DNA of 64,000 bases from Sphingomonas sp. HMP6 (GCF_013374095.1 NZ_AP022672.1:2293501-2357500); one strand, 5' to 3'; positions 8,394 to 17,133 are shown, numbered from the stretch's first letter. Translations and numbers: made by a program. The notes: a model not told the origin generated them from the letters alone.

Positions 8394-8888
8394 TCAGGAC
8401 CCCGCGCAGACCACCGCGCTCACGTTGGCTGGTGCAAGAACGCGTTCCGACAGAGCGGGGCTACCGGCCTGGCGCCCACCCTTCATCGTCGCGAGATCCC
8501 AACTGGCGACTTGCGGCTTGCCCTGCACGCGCGTCGTCCAGTCGTCGTTCGCCATGATGCCGCCGGGGCGATCGAGCTCCTTGGTAATCACGAACGGCTT
8601 GTGCATGCGTTTGCCCGTCGGCAGCCCCGACGCCGAATCGCGTGGCGACACGATCGCCGACACGACCGCGCCGCGGCTGCACGTGACGCGGAGCACGACC
8701 TGGTCCGGCGTGCCGTCATTGTCGCTGTCGCGATCGAGATAGCCGTCCATCCCGCGCGTCTGTCCGTCGCTGAAGGTGCCGGTCGCAGTAAAGCGGACGT
8801 TGGGGCCGCCGCCTGGTTCGACCGCGCGCGCCGCGCTGGCCTGTGGTGCCGCGAGCAAGGCGAGCATGACGAGTGAATCCATAATCAT
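8394..8888 (-). CDS. Secreted protein with a DxDxDNDG calcium-loop-like motif
   Basis: A 164-residue protein starting MIMDSLVMLALLAAPQASA, a signal peptide. The ATG at 8888 has AGGAGAGG 8 bp upstream, which decides this start over one 20 codons earlier. The mature part includes GYLDRDSDNDGTPDQVVLRV, a DxDxDxDG type segment of the kind that binds calcium in thrombospondin type 3 or dockerin-like repeats, and two cysteines (VTCSRG and VVCAGS). No family recognised. It is convergent with the small secreted protein and upstream of the era gene's 3' end. Confidence 0.72.
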   Translation of the reverse strand: MIMDSLVMLALLAAPQASAARAVEPGGGPNVRFTATGTFSDGQTRGMDGYLDRDSDNDGTPDQVVLRVTCSRGAVVSAIVSPRDSASGLPTGKRMHKPFVITKELDRPGGIMANDDWTTRVQGKPQVASWDLATMKGGRQAGSPALSERVLAPANVSAVVCAGS

Positions 8889-8977
8889 GGCAAATCCTCT
8901 CCTGTCTTTTATGGAGGAGAGGCTGCGCCCCATCGGGACATTATGCAAGCGTTACGAGTACGCACCTTGGGCGGCGC

Positions 8978-9886
8978 TCACTCCACCCAGTCGAGCCCCA
9001 TTCCGCGATAGACCTCGCGTTCTTCGTCCCAGCCGGGCTTGACCTTGACGTGGAGGTAGAGATGCACCGGGCGGCCCATGATGCCGCTCAACTCGGCGCG
9101 GGCGCGCGCGCCGATTTCCTTGATCCGCGCCCCGCCCTTGCCCAGCACGATCGCGCGTTGCGTCGGGCGTTCGACCAGGATCTGCTGGTGGATCTCGACC
9201 GAGCCGTCCTCGCGTTCGAGATATTGTTCGGTCTCGATCGCCGAGGCGTAGGGGAGTTCAGCGTGGAGCTGGAGATAGAGCTGCTCGCGCGTGACTTCCG
9301 AGGCGAGGCTGCGTTCGGTCGCGTCGGACACTTGATCCTCGGGGAAATGCCACGGCCCCTCGGGCATCCGCGCGGCCAGATGGGCTTTCAGTTCGGGGAG
9401 GCCATCGCCAGTCGATGCACTGACGAAGAACACTTCGTCGAACGCGACCATGCCGGTCAATTTCTCGGCATGGAGCAGCAGCTTGCCCTTGTCGGCGAGA
9501 TCGACCTTGTTCAGGATCAGATATTTGGGTTCGCGGCGATCCTTGATCGCCTCGGCGATGGTGGTGACCTTGCTGCCGAGCCCGCCCTTGGCATCGACCA
9601 CCAGCGCCAGCACATCGGCCCCCTCGGCCCCGCCCCACGCCGCCTGCACCATCGCGCGGTCGAGCCGGCGCTTGGGTTCGAAAATGCCGGGCGTGTCGAC
9701 CAGCAGGAGCTGCGTATCGCCCTCGATCGCGACGCCCATCAGCCGGACGCGCGTGGTCTGCGCCTTGGGGGAGACGATCGCGACCTTCTGCCCGACAAGC
9801 GCGTTGACGAGCGTGGATTTGCCCGCGTTCGGCGCGCCGAGGACGGCGACGAGGCCGCAGCGTTGGGGGGTGGCAATATCGGTCAT
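8978..9886 (-). CDS. era: GTPase Era
   Basis: A 302-residue ribosome-assembly GTPase that binds the 3' end of 16S rRNA. G1 is GAPNAGKST, G2 is around QTTRVRLMG, G3 DTPGI and G4 NKVDLADKGK; the C-terminal KH domain includes VLGKGGARIKEIGARAR. The chosen ATG at 9886 overlaps the stop of the upstream GIY-YIG gene (TGA 9886-9888) by one base; a TTG one codon earlier is also open. With rnc and lepB upstream this is the classic lepB-rnc-era order, here interrupted by an inserted GIY-YIG gene and repeat sequences. Confidence 0.96.
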   Translation of the reverse strand: MTDIATPQRCGLVAVLGAPNAGKSTLVNALVGQKVAIVSPKAQTTRVRLMGVAIEGDTQLLLVDTPGIFEPKRRLDRAMVQAAWGGAEGADVLALVVDAKGGLGSKVTTIAEAIKDRREPKYLILNKVDLADKGKLLLHAEKLTGMVAFDEVFFVSASTGDGLPELKAHLAARMPEGPWHFPEDQVSDATERSLASEVTREQLYLQLHAELPYASAIETEQYLEREDGSVEIHQQILVERPTQRAIVLGKGGARIKEIGARARAELSGIMGRPVHLYLHVKVKPGWDEEREVYRGMGLDWVE

Positions 9887-10278
9887 CAATGGTCCTTGGG
9901 CGGTGCAGGCCCTTCGACAGGCTCAGGGCGAACGGAGGGGGTATGAGTGCTGTCCTTCCAACCCGTTCGCCCTGAGCCTGTCGAAGGGCTCGTCTGATCT
10001 TGGCGATTGCGTGCCAGTAAGGAAAGCCTGCTCCAATCGCCAGCGATCAGTGCTTCCTTCTTGGCGCGGCTCCAGCCTTTGATGCGGCGTTCCGCTTCCA
10101 AAGCTTCAATCCGGGAGGGGAAGTCCTGGCTCCATACAAGGGTGACCGGGCGGCGGTCATGGGTGTACCCCGGTATTGCGCCGGTCTGGTGCTGGCCGAT
10201 ACGCTGCTCCAGTGCATCGGTATGACCGGTGTAGTAACTGCCGTCGGAACAGCGCAGCATATAGGCCCAGAATGCCAT
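9886..10278 (-). CDS. GIY-YIG nuclease-domain protein with repeat-derived tail
   Basis: A 130-residue protein. The N-terminal 90 residues form a GIY-YIG domain: WAYMLRCSDGSYYTGHTDAL carries the GIY-YIG-like strands, followed by RRPVTLVWSQDFPSRIEALE with the conserved Glu region and RIKGWSRAKKEALI. Such small GIY-YIG proteins (YhbQ-like) are common, and their physiological substrate is unsettled. The last ~35 residues are encoded by the inverted repeat pair at 9909-9989 and read STGSGRTGW and SVRPEPVEGP, so the natural C-terminus has been replaced by translated intergenic repeat. It sits between rnc and era, where many sphingomonads have no gene. Confidence 0.85.
   Translation of the reverse strand: MAFWAYMLRCSDGSYYTGHTDALEQRIGQHQTGAIPGYTHDRRPVTLVWSQDFPSRIEALEAERRIKGWSRAKKEALIAGDWSRLSLLARNRQDQTSPSTGSGRTGWKDSTHTPSVRPEPVEGPAPPKDH
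9909..9989. repeat. Inverted pair of a 27 bp sphingomonad repeat (copy 1)
   Basis: Arm 9909-9935 reads GCCCTTCGACAGGCTCAGGG CGAACGG and arm 9963-9989 is its exact reverse complement, separated by 27 bp. The same element recurs at 10304-10383. It lies within the 3' coding region of the GIY-YIG gene and contributes its C-terminal residues. The structure resembles REP/BIME elements. Confidence 0.9.
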
Positions 10279-10303
10279 TTCGACCCTCCCTCGTGGTGCA
10301 CGG

Positions 10304-10383
10304 GCCCATCGACAGGCTCAGGGCGAACGGGAGGGAGGCAGGCTCTCACCCCAGATCCGTTCGCCCTGAGCCTGTCGAATGGC
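10304..10383. repeat. Inverted pair of the 27 bp sphingomonad repeat (copy 2)
   Basis: Arm 10304-10330 (GCCCATCGACAGGCTCAGGG and CGAACGG) and arm 10357-10383 in opposite orientation. It differs from copy 1 by one compensated-looking base in each arm (CCCATCG / CGAATGG), and lies between rnc and the GIY-YIG gene. The pair can form a long hairpin in RNA and may terminate or stabilise the upstream lepB-rnc message. Confidence 0.9.
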
Positions 10384-10401
10384 CTAGTCGCGCGGTGCCG
10401 C

Positions 10402-11067
10402 TCATTTCAACTTCCCCAACAATGCCGTCGCCGCCGCCGTCTCGGCTTCCTGTTTCGAACTCCCCTCCGCCTCGGCCTCGGCGAAAGTGCCGAGCGTCGC
10501 TTTCATGCGGAAGCGCGGGGCGTGATGCGGGCCGGAGCGTTCGACGATCTCATAGGCCGGGGCCTTGCGATTGTGCGCGGCGGCCCATTCCTGCAAAGCG
10601 GACTTGGGGTGTTGCGGGGCGGAGAGCACGCGGCTGGCGCGGTCGCCCCAGGCGGTGCGGATCGCGTGGCGCGCGCCGTCGAGGCCGGTTTCGAGATAGA
10701 GCGCACCGATCAGCGCCTCCATCACGTCGCCCAGCACATTGTCCGAATCCGCCGCGCCATCGTCGCGCGCTTGTTTGCCGAGGCGTAGATGCGTGGCGAC
10801 GCCAAGTCCGCGCGCGACATCGGCGCACACCGCGCCCGTCACAAGTGCGTTGAGCCGCTTCGACAGCGCGCCTTCTGGCTCGCCGGGGAACAGTTCGAAC
10901 AGCCACTCCGCCATCACCAGGCCGAGCACGCGGTCACCCAGAAATTCCAGTCGTTCGTAATTCGCCGCCGCCTGGCTGCCATGCGTCAGCGCGCGTTCGT
11001 AAGCGAGCATGTCGGCGGGCCGATGCCCCAGCGTCGCGGCCAGCCAGTCGCGCAAGGGCTCGCTCAA
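10402..11067 (-). CDS. rnc: Ribonuclease III
   Basis: A 221-residue double-strand RNA endonuclease. The signature ERLEFLGDRVLGL is present with catalytic acidic residues, the second acidic site is in LGDVMEALIGALYLE, and the C-terminal dsRNA-binding domain ends in SSKQEAETAAATALLGKL. The likely start is TTG at 11065-11067, which overlaps the lepB stop (TGA 11064-11066) and has GGGGAGGGG upstream; earlier starts would be inside lepB. This gives normal family length and translational coupling to lepB. The 3' side is followed by repeat copy 2. Confidence 0.94.
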   Translation of the reverse strand: MSEPLRDWLAATLGHRPADMLAYERALTHGSQAAANYERLEFLGDRVLGLVMAEWLFELFPGEPEGALSKRLNALVTGAVCADVARGLGVATHLRLGKQARDDGAADSDNVLGDVMEALIGALYLETGLDGARHAIRTAWGDRASRVLSAPQHPKSALQEWAAAHNRKAPAYEIVERSGPHHAPRFRMKATLGTFAEAEAEGSSKQEAETAAATALLGKLK

Positions 11068-11894
11068 AACCCCTCCCCGATCCGCTCCCAGCGCGCCGCC
11101 GAGAACCACGTCCACGGCAGGAACCAGTTGGCCGAACCATCGGTCGAGAAGAACGACACCATCGCGCGGCCCTCGATCCGCTCCATCGGGACATAACCCA
11201 TACCCTGTGGCGGATCGAACCGGCTGTCGCCGCTGTCGTCGCGATTGTCGCCCATCACAAAGACGTTGCCGGTCGGCACCTCGTACACGCCGGTGTCGTC
11301 GGCATTGGGCTGTTCGCCGCGGTCGAGCACGGCGTAACTCTTGCCGTTCGGCAAGGTTTCGCGGAATTGCTGGTAGCGGCAGACGGGCTTGCCCTCGAGG
11401 CTATCCTCGAATTCGGTCGGACACTCGCTGCCACCGGGATAGTTCGGGCTGAGCGGGATGATGAAATCGGCGATCCGCTGCTTCGGGATCGGCGTACCGT
11501 TGAGGATCACCTGCCCGTTCCGCATCTGGATCGTATCGCCGGGCAAGCCGATAACGCGCTTGATCACGTCATGATCATTGCCCACCGGCCCGCGAAACAC
11601 CACGACATCGCCGCGCGCCGGATCACGCCCGAGAATGCGGCCGGGGAGCAGCGGCACGCCCCACGGCAGCGACCAGCGCGAATAGCCGTAATTCCATTTC
11701 GACACGAACAGATAGTCGCCGATGTAGAGCCGCGGCAGCATCGATTGCGACGGAATGCTGAAGGGTGCCACGATAAAACTGCGCAGCACGAACACGATGA
11801 GCGCGAGCTTCAGGAAGAAGACGAGCGTCTCGCGCGTTTCGGACCGCGGCGGTTTCGCGCGCTTGATCCGGGTGGGTGTATCGGTGTCGGCCAT
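11064..11894 (-). CDS. lepB: Signal peptidase I
   Basis: A 276-residue inner-membrane serine protease that removes signal peptides. One N-terminal membrane helix (FFLKLALIVFVLRSFIVAPF), catalytic Ser in IPSQSMLPRLYIGD, catalytic Lys in DHDVIKRVIGLPGD, and the box MGDNRDDSGDSR. It is the first gene of the lepB-rnc-(GIY-YIG)-era cluster. The tail overlaps the rnc start. Upstream lies a 3 x 12 bp tandem repeat and an inverted repeat shared with the divergent pgi. Confidence 0.96.
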   Translation of the reverse strand: MADTDTPTRIKRAKPPRSETRETLVFFLKLALIVFVLRSFIVAPFSIPSQSMLPRLYIGDYLFVSKWNYGYSRWSLPWGVPLLPGRILGRDPARGDVVVFRGPVGNDHDVIKRVIGLPGDTIQMRNGQVILNGTPIPKQRIADFIIPLSPNYPGGSECPTEFEDSLEGKPVCRYQQFRETLPNGKSYAVLDRGEQPNADDTGVYEVPTGNVFVMGDNRDDSGDSRFDPPQGMGYVPMERIEGRAMVSFFSTDGSANWFLPWTWFSAARWERIGEGF

Positions 11895-11924
11895 TCGCGC
11901 GGTTTGGTGCTGTGGTGCTGCCCC

Positions 11925-11960
11925 GTCAAGCTGGTCGTCAAGCTGGTCGTCAAGCTGGCG
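11925..11960. repeat. Three tandem copies of a 12 bp unit
   Basis: GTCAAGCTGGTC occurs twice and GTCAAGCTGGCG once, head to tail, 30 bp upstream of lepB. Unit length is a multiple of three, and it is a simple slippage-prone repeat. No function visible. Confidence 0.85.
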
Positions 11961-11991
11961 GTTGTAATGGCACGGCGCTAGGGCGATCTAG

Positions 11992-12064
11992 CTGTTCCCC
12001 GGCGAAGGCCGGGGTCCAGGTGCCGGCGCTCCGATACTGGACCCCGACCTTCGCCGGGGAACAG
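11992..12064. repeat. Long inverted repeat between lepB and pgi
   Basis: Arms 11992-12019 (CTGTTCCCCGGCGAAGGCCG plus GGTCCAG) and 12037-12064 are reverse complements with one mismatch over 28 bp, around a 17 bp spacer. It is a second family of palindromic intergenic repeat in this window, positioned just upstream of pgi and divergent from lepB. Confidence 0.88.
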
Positions 12065-12087
12065 CGCATTGTTTGACGAGGTGTGAC

Positions 12088-13584
12088 ATGACCAAGGCCG
12101 ACTGGACCACGATCGAGGCGCTGCCCTCGCCCCGGCTGGAGACGCTGTTCGCCGAGGATGCGGCGCGACTGGCGCGCTTCAGCGTCGATGTCGCCGGCCT
12201 ACATTTCGATTGGTCGAAGACGCATTTGACGGCGGACGCGGTGGCGGCGTTCACCGCGCTGGCCAAGGCGCAGGACCTCCACGGCAAGCGCGAGGCGCTG
12301 TTCGCGGGCGAAGTGGTCAACACCAGCGAGGGCCGTGCCGTCACCCATGTCGCCGAGCGCGGCGAAGGCAGCGAGGATGATGTCGCCAGGGCGCGCGTGC
12401 TCCACGCCCGGATGCGCGCGCTGATCGATGCGATTGAGGCCGGCGCGCTCGGCGAAATCCGCCACGTGCTCCACGTCGGGATCGGCGGATCGGCGCTCGG
12501 CCCCGATCTGCTGATCGATGCGCTGGGGCGCGAGGATAGCCGCTATGACGTCGCGATCGTCTCAAACATCGACGGCGCGGCGCTGGAGGAAGTGTTCGCC
12601 AAGTTCGATCCGACCGCAACGTTGCTGGTGATCGCCTCCAAGACTTTCACCACCAAGGAAACGCTGACCAACGCGGATTCGGTGCTGCAATGGATGGGCG
12701 AGCATGGCGTCGAGGACGCCTATGGCCGCGTCATCGCGCTGACCGCCGATCCGGATAAAGCGGTCGAATGGGGCGTCGACGAAACGCGCGTCCTGCCGTT
12801 TGCCGAGAGTGTCGGCGGGCGCTATTCTTTGTGGTCGTCGATCGGCTTTCCGGCGGCAATCGCGCTCGGGTGGGATTGCTTCGAGGAACTGCTCGAAGGC
12901 GCCGCCGAAATGGACCGGCATTTCCGCCAGACCTCGCTCAGCCAGAATGCCCCGGTGCTCGCGGCGTTCGCCGACCTTTATTACACCCAAGTGCGCCACG
13001 CCGAGACGCGCGCGACCTTTGCCTATGACGAGCGGCTGCGCTTGCTGCCGTCCTATCTCCAGCAGCTCGAAATGGAATCGAACGGCAAGGGCGTGACGAT
13101 TGACGGTCAACCCGTCGGGCGGCCGACCGCGGCGATCACCTGGGGCGGGGTCGGCACCGATGCGCAACATGCGGTGTTCCAATTGCTCCACCAAGGCACG
13201 CACCTCGTGCCGGTCGAATTCGTCGCGGTAATCGAGCCGGGCGATACGCTGTCGGAGGAACATCACCGGCAATTGCTGCTCAACGCCTTTGCGCAGGGTG
13301 CCGCCCTGATGAAGGGCCGCCCCAATAACGATCTCGCGCGGAGCTATGACGGCGACCGGCCAAGCTCGACGATCCTGCTCGAGGACCTCGACGCCCGCAC
13401 CCTGGGCGCGCTGATCGCCTTTTACGAGCAGCGCACGTTCGTGAACGGCGTGCTGCTCGGGATCAATTCGTTCGACCAGTTCGGCGTAGAACTGGGCAAG
13501 GAAATGGCCAAGGCGGCGGATGCCGGCGGACAGGATTTCGACGTGTCGACGACCGATCTGATCGCGCGGGCCGGGTTGGCATAA
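12088..13584 (+). CDS. pgi: Glucose-6-phosphate isomerase
   Basis: A 498-residue cytosolic isomerase interconverting glucose-6-P and fructose-6-P. Motifs include HVGIGGSALGPDLL (sugar-phosphate binding), VIASKTFTTKETLTNA, GGRYSLWSSIGFPAAIALG, QLEMESNGKGVT with the family signature Glu, and LLHQGTHLVPVEF with the ring-opening His. The ATG at 12088 has GAGG 8 bp upstream; a TTG five codons earlier is also open but less likely. In organisms using Entner-Doudoroff metabolism, the enzyme mainly works in the gluconeogenic direction; that is inference here. It is followed by an inverted repeat and a glutathione reductase gene. Confidence 0.96.
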   Translation: MTKADWTTIEALPSPRLETLFAEDAARLARFSVDVAGLHFDWSKTHLTADAVAAFTALAKAQDLHGKREALFAGEVVNTSEGRAVTHVAERGEGSEDDVARARVLHARMRALIDAIEAGALGEIRHVLHVGIGGSALGPDLLIDALGREDSRYDVAIVSNIDGAALEEVFAKFDPTATLLVIASKTFTTKETLTNADSVLQWMGEHGVEDAYGRVIALTADPDKAVEWGVDETRVLPFAESVGGRYSLWSSIGFPAAIALGWDCFEELLEGAAEMDRHFRQTSLSQNAPVLAAFADLYYTQVRHAETRATFAYDERLRLLPSYLQQLEMESNGKGVTIDGQPVGRPTAAITWGGVGTDAQHAVFQLLHQGTHLVPVEFVAVIEPGDTLSEEHHRQLLLNAFAQGAALMKGRPNNDLARSYDGDRPSSTILLEDLDARTLGALIAFYEQRTFVNGVLLGINSFDQFGVELGKEMAKAADAGGQDFDVSTTDLIARAGLA

Positions 13585-13589
13585 TCCCA

Positions 13590-13679
13590 CGTCACCCCGG
13601 CCTTGTTCCGGGTCCCACCACGCAACAAACACCGCCGCGCGGCAGGCGCGGTGGACCCCGGAACAAGTCCGGGGTGACG
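13590..13679. repeat. Inverted repeat between pgi and gor
   Basis: Arms 13590-13618 (CGTCACCCCGGCCTTGTTCC plus GGGTCCCAC) and 13651-13679 are near reverse complements (two mismatches). A third family of palindromic element, only 6 bp after the pgi stop and 13 bp before the gor start, so it could form a strong hairpin in a pgi-gor transcript. Confidence 0.85.
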
Positions 13680-13692
13680 GAGTGAGAATGTA

Positions 13693-15042
13693 ATGACCAC
13701 GACCTACGACTACGACCTCTTCGTCATCGGTGCCGGTTCCGGCGGCACCCGCGCCTCGCGCGTAGCGGCGGCGCATGGGGCGAAGGTGGCGGTGGCCGAG
13801 GAATATCGCGTCGGCGGGACCTGCGTCATCCGCGGCTGCGTGCCCAAGAAGCTGCTCGTTTACGGCGCGCATTTCGCCGAGGATTTGAAAGACGCGCGGC
13901 GTTTCGGCTGGGACGTGCCCGAAAACCTCAACTTCGACTGGAAGCGGCTGCGCGACAATGTGATGGAGGAGGTTGACCGGATCAACGGCGCCTATACCGC
14001 CACGCTGACCAACAATGGCGTCGAGATCATCCTCGATCGCGCGACGATCACCGGGCCGCACAGCCTGACGCTGGGCGATGGGCGCGAGGTCACCGCGAAA
14101 TACATCCTGATCGCGACCGGGGCGACGCCGGTGGTGCCGGAATGCCCGGGGCATGAACTCGGCATCACGTCGAACGAGGTGTTCCACCTCGACGCGGTGC
14201 CCAAGCGCATCCTGATCGCGGGCGCGGGCTATATCGCCAACGAATTTGCCGGCATCTTCAACGAATTCGGCGCGAAGGTGACGCTGATCAACCGCAGCGA
14301 CGTGATCCTGCGCGGCTATGACGAGTCGATCCGCGACCGGTTGCTGCAGATCTCGATGATGAAGGGGCTCGATTTCCGCTTCAATGCGACGTTCCAGGGG
14401 ATCGAGAAGCAACCCGACGGGTGCCTGCGCGTATCGATGACGGGGCATGATCCGATCGACGTCGATTGCGTGATGTTTGCGACCGGACGCGCGCCCAACA
14501 CCGAGGGTCTGGGCCTCGAAAATGCCGGGGTCGAGTTGTCGAACGGCGCGGTGGTGGTCGATGCCGACAACAAATCGACCTGCGACAGCATCTATGCCGT
14601 CGGCGACGTGACCAACCGCGTGCAACTCACCCCGGTCGCGATCCGCGAGGGGCAGGCCTTTGCCGACACGCTGTTCGGCGGCAAACCGCACCGCGTCGAT
14701 TATGAAAACATCCCAAGCGCGGTGTTCAGCCATCCCCCGATGGCAGGCGTCGGCCTGACCGAGGCGCAGGCCAAGAACAAGTTCGGCTCGGTCAAGGTCT
14801 ACACCTCCGACTTCCGCCCGATGAAGAACGTGCTGGCCAACCGCAACGAGCGCGCGCTGTACAAGATGGTGTGCCATGCGGAATCGGGCGTGGTGCTGGG
14901 GCTGCACATGATCGGCCCCGACGCGCCGGAGATTCTGCAGGCGGCAGCGGTGGCGGTGAAGGCGGGCCTCACCAAGGATGCGTTCGACCAGACCGTCGCG
15001 CTGCATCCGTCGATGGCGGAGGAGTTGGTGTTGCTGCGGTAG
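13693..15042 (+). CDS. gor: Glutathione-disulfide reductase
   Basis: A 449-residue flavoprotein that reduces oxidised glutathione with NADPH. FAD-binding loop VIGAGSGGTRASRVAA, redox-active disulfide in GGTCVIRGCVPKKLL, second Rossmann loop ILIAGAGYIANEFAGIF, FAD motif TCDSIYAVGDVTNR, and the C-terminal dimer-interface motif HPSMAEELV with the catalytic His-Glu. NAD-versus-NADPH choice is suggested by the basic-residue region after the second loop but was not tested. Dihydrolipoamide dehydrogenases are related but have a different disulfide context. Confidence 0.95.
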   Translation: MTTTYDYDLFVIGAGSGGTRASRVAAAHGAKVAVAEEYRVGGTCVIRGCVPKKLLVYGAHFAEDLKDARRFGWDVPENLNFDWKRLRDNVMEEVDRINGAYTATLTNNGVEIILDRATITGPHSLTLGDGREVTAKYILIATGATPVVPECPGHELGITSNEVFHLDAVPKRILIAGAGYIANEFAGIFNEFGAKVTLINRSDVILRGYDESIRDRLLQISMMKGLDFRFNATFQGIEKQPDGCLRVSMTGHDPIDVDCVMFATGRAPNTEGLGLENAGVELSNGAVVVDADNKSTCDSIYAVGDVTNRVQLTPVAIREGQAFADTLFGGKPHRVDYENIPSAVFSHPPMAGVGLTEAQAKNKFGSVKVYTSDFRPMKNVLANRNERALYKMVCHAESGVVLGLHMIGPDAPEILQAAAVAVKAGLTKDAFDQTVALHPSMAEELVLLR

Positions 15043-15141
15043 GGGTGGCGGCATCCCCCCCGGTCAGGGGAAGGTGGCCGCGCGTTCTGCTCCATCCCGC
15101 CTAAATCGTTTTGCAACTGGGCGCTGAGATCCTGCACGGGC

Positions 15142-16191
15142 TCAAAGCGCCGCGGTGGGCTCAGCCGTGCGCCGCGCGACACGATCACGAACGCCGGCCA
15201 ATAGCGGTCGTTCTATCAAAAAATAGGCAGCGATGCCGACTGCGGTCGACAGGATCAGGACGATGACCACGATGATCGCGGGAGGGCTCGCAGGCGCGAC
15301 CTTCCGCAACGCGACCATCAGGACGGATATCGCAGGATAGTGAAAGAGATAGATCGAGTAGGAGGCGTTTCCGAATAACTCGCCGACGCGCCGCGCGAGC
15401 CCTGGCGGGCATTCGACATGTACGGCGAACAAGAGCAGCGGCACCAAGATGAGGATCAGACCTACGCCACTGTCGATCTTAAAGGCCGGTACAATGATGA
15501 AAATTACGAGTGCGCTGGCAGTGAGCAAAATTGCGAGCGGTTCGATGGGCGAACGGTACCGCCAAAGACTGCTATAGCGAAGCCAGGCGAGCGCAACGAA
15601 GAGCCCGCAAGGAAACCCCAGATTTCGAAGGTTTAAGAGCAGTGCCAGCGGCGCGTCGTGTGACCATAAAGTCTGCGGGCCGCGCGGCACCAGCAGGATT
15701 GCGGCGAACCACAAGATCGGAACGAAGCGCCACCGGCGACCGGTCAGGAAACTGAGAGCAAAAATAACGTAAAAGATCAGTTCCTGCCGCAGCGTCCAGA
15801 CGATCGAGGGAATGAGCGGGCCGGGCAACAGCAACGCCGTGCGGAGGTAGCCCAAGCCACTGCCGGAAACATGACCGAGCCACTGCAGCGCTGCAAAGGC
15901 GAGAATGGCGATCCACATCAACGGCACGATGCGAACGAAACGGCGCGCGAGAAACCGACCTACACCGATTGACGGCGCAAGATCCGTCTCGCGCAGCGAG
16001 ACGATCGCGATAACGAAGCCGCTGATCTGGAAAAAGATATCGACGCCGAGCCGACCGAATTCGAGCGCGCCGCCGAATAGCGGCGGGCTGTGGTACGCGC
16101 TGCTGGTGAAGCTGGCGCTATGGCTCAAAACGACCGCCAGCACGGCAATGCCGCGCAGATATTGCACGCCGACGTTGGTTCGATGCGGCAA
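15142..16191 (-). CDS. Acyltransferase family 3 (OafA/YrhL-like) membrane protein
   Basis: A 349-residue polytopic inner-membrane protein with about ten hydrophobic helices. It starts MPHRTNVGVQYLRGIAVLAV, the usual start of acyltransferase-3 proteins, with LSHS (catalytic His region) and FGRLGVDIFFQISGFVIAIV, followed by RRFVRIVPLMWIAI. Members O-acetylate lipopolysaccharide, peptidoglycan or exopolysaccharide. C-terminal SYSIYLFHYPAI is also typical. No linked polysaccharide genes are seen, so the target is unknown. The stretch has slightly lower GC than its surroundings and may be a recent arrival. Confidence 0.88.
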   Translation of the reverse strand: MPHRTNVGVQYLRGIAVLAVVLSHSASFTSSAYHSPPLFGGALEFGRLGVDIFFQISGFVIAIVSLRETDLAPSIGVGRFLARRFVRIVPLMWIAILAFAALQWLGHVSGSGLGYLRTALLLPGPLIPSIVWTLRQELIFYVIFALSFLTGRRWRFVPILWFAAILLVPRGPQTLWSHDAPLALLLNLRNLGFPCGLFVALAWLRYSSLWRYRSPIEPLAILLTASALVIFIIVPAFKIDSGVGLILILVPLLLFAVHVECPPGLARRVGELFGNASYSIYLFHYPAISVLMVALRKVAPASPPAIIVVIVLILSTAVGIAAYFLIERPLLAGVRDRVARRTAEPTAAL

Positions 16192-16249
16192 AACGCTATT
16201 TCCTCAGCGATCAGGTTCGCGGGTGTATAGAAGATACCGGACCCCCGCC

Positions 16250-17083
16250 CTAACTCAACGCCACCCCCGAAATCGTGATCCGGTGCATCAGCCGCCGGTG
16301 CCCGTGATAATCGTTCGCCGCGAAGTGCCAGGTCGAGCGGTTATCCCACACCGCGACCGAACCTTCGCGCCATTGCAACCGGCAGTGGAATTCCTCGCGC
16401 ATCGCGACCGAATACAGATATTGCAGCAGCGGCTGGCTTTCTTCGCGCGTCCAGCCTTCAAAATGAAGCGTGAAGGCCGGGTTGACGTAGAGCAGCTTGC
16501 GGCCCGTCACCGGGTGGTGGATCACCGCCGGGTGAACGGCGTTGGCGCTGATGTCATGGCCCTTCAGGTCGGCGGCCTGGTCGGTCTTCGCGTAGATGCC
16601 GTCATGGCCGTAAATGTGATCGGCGCTGTGCACCGCGCGTAAACCGCCGAGCGTCGCCTTCAGCCCATCCGACAGCGCATCGTAGGCCGCCCCCATGCTG
16701 GCGAACAGCGTGTCGCCGCCCACCGGCGGCAGTTCGCGCGCGACGAGGATCGATCCCATTGCGGGCACCGGATCATAGCTATGATCGGTGTGCCAGCCGC
16801 CGCCGATATTGACGAATTGCGTCTCGGCTTTGCGGACCTCGGCGATCTCGGGATAGCCGCCGTTCGCGGGGAAGTAGTTATTGACGTCGATCTCGCCCCA
16901 GCGGCGCGCAAAGGCGATGTGATCTTCGGGACTGAGCTGCTGATCGCGCAACAGGACGACGCCTGTCTCGGCGAGTGCCGCGCGGATCGCGGCCATGTCG
17001 GCCTCGCCGATCGCACGGACGTCGATTCCGGTGACTTCCGAACCGCACTGCGCGGACAACGGCCTGATCTGCATCTCGCCCAT
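16250..17083 (-). CDS. TauD/TfdA-family Fe(II)/2-oxoglutarate dioxygenase
   Basis: A 277-residue non-haem iron oxygenase. The iron ligands are visible as WHTDHSYD (His-X-Asp) and the distal His in HRRLMHRITI, with the 2-oxoglutarate-binding Arg region next to it; PVVL-type N-terminal segment is AETGVVLLRDQQLSPEDHIA. Substrates of relatives include taurine, alkyl sulfates and 2,4-D; here it cannot be assigned. The ATG at 17083 has AAGGAGAGG 6 bp upstream, so the longer frame (to 17314) is not used. It lies 50 bp after the M13 peptidase stop in the same direction. Confidence 0.9.
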   Translation of the reverse strand: MGEMQIRPLSAQCGSEVTGIDVRAIGEADMAAIRAALAETGVVLLRDQQLSPEDHIAFARRWGEIDVNNYFPANGGYPEIAEVRKAETQFVNIGGGWHTDHSYDPVPAMGSILVARELPPVGGDTLFASMGAAYDALSDGLKATLGGLRAVHSADHIYGHDGIYAKTDQAADLKGHDISANAVHPAVIHHPVTGRKLLYVNPAFTLHFEGWTREESQPLLQYLYSVAMREEFHCRLQWREGSVAVWDNRSTWHFAANDYHGHRRLMHRITISGVALS

Positions 17084-17133
17084 GCTGCCTCTCCTTCTTT
17101 TATGGAGCGCAGCATGGGCGAAGGCCGCGTGCT

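Noticed and set aside
12562..15054. An 830-codon open frame on the minus strand opposite pgi and gor.
   Set aside because: It is a high-GC shadow of two well-supported genes; the product is His/Arg/Gly rich with no motif and crosses the intergenic repeat.
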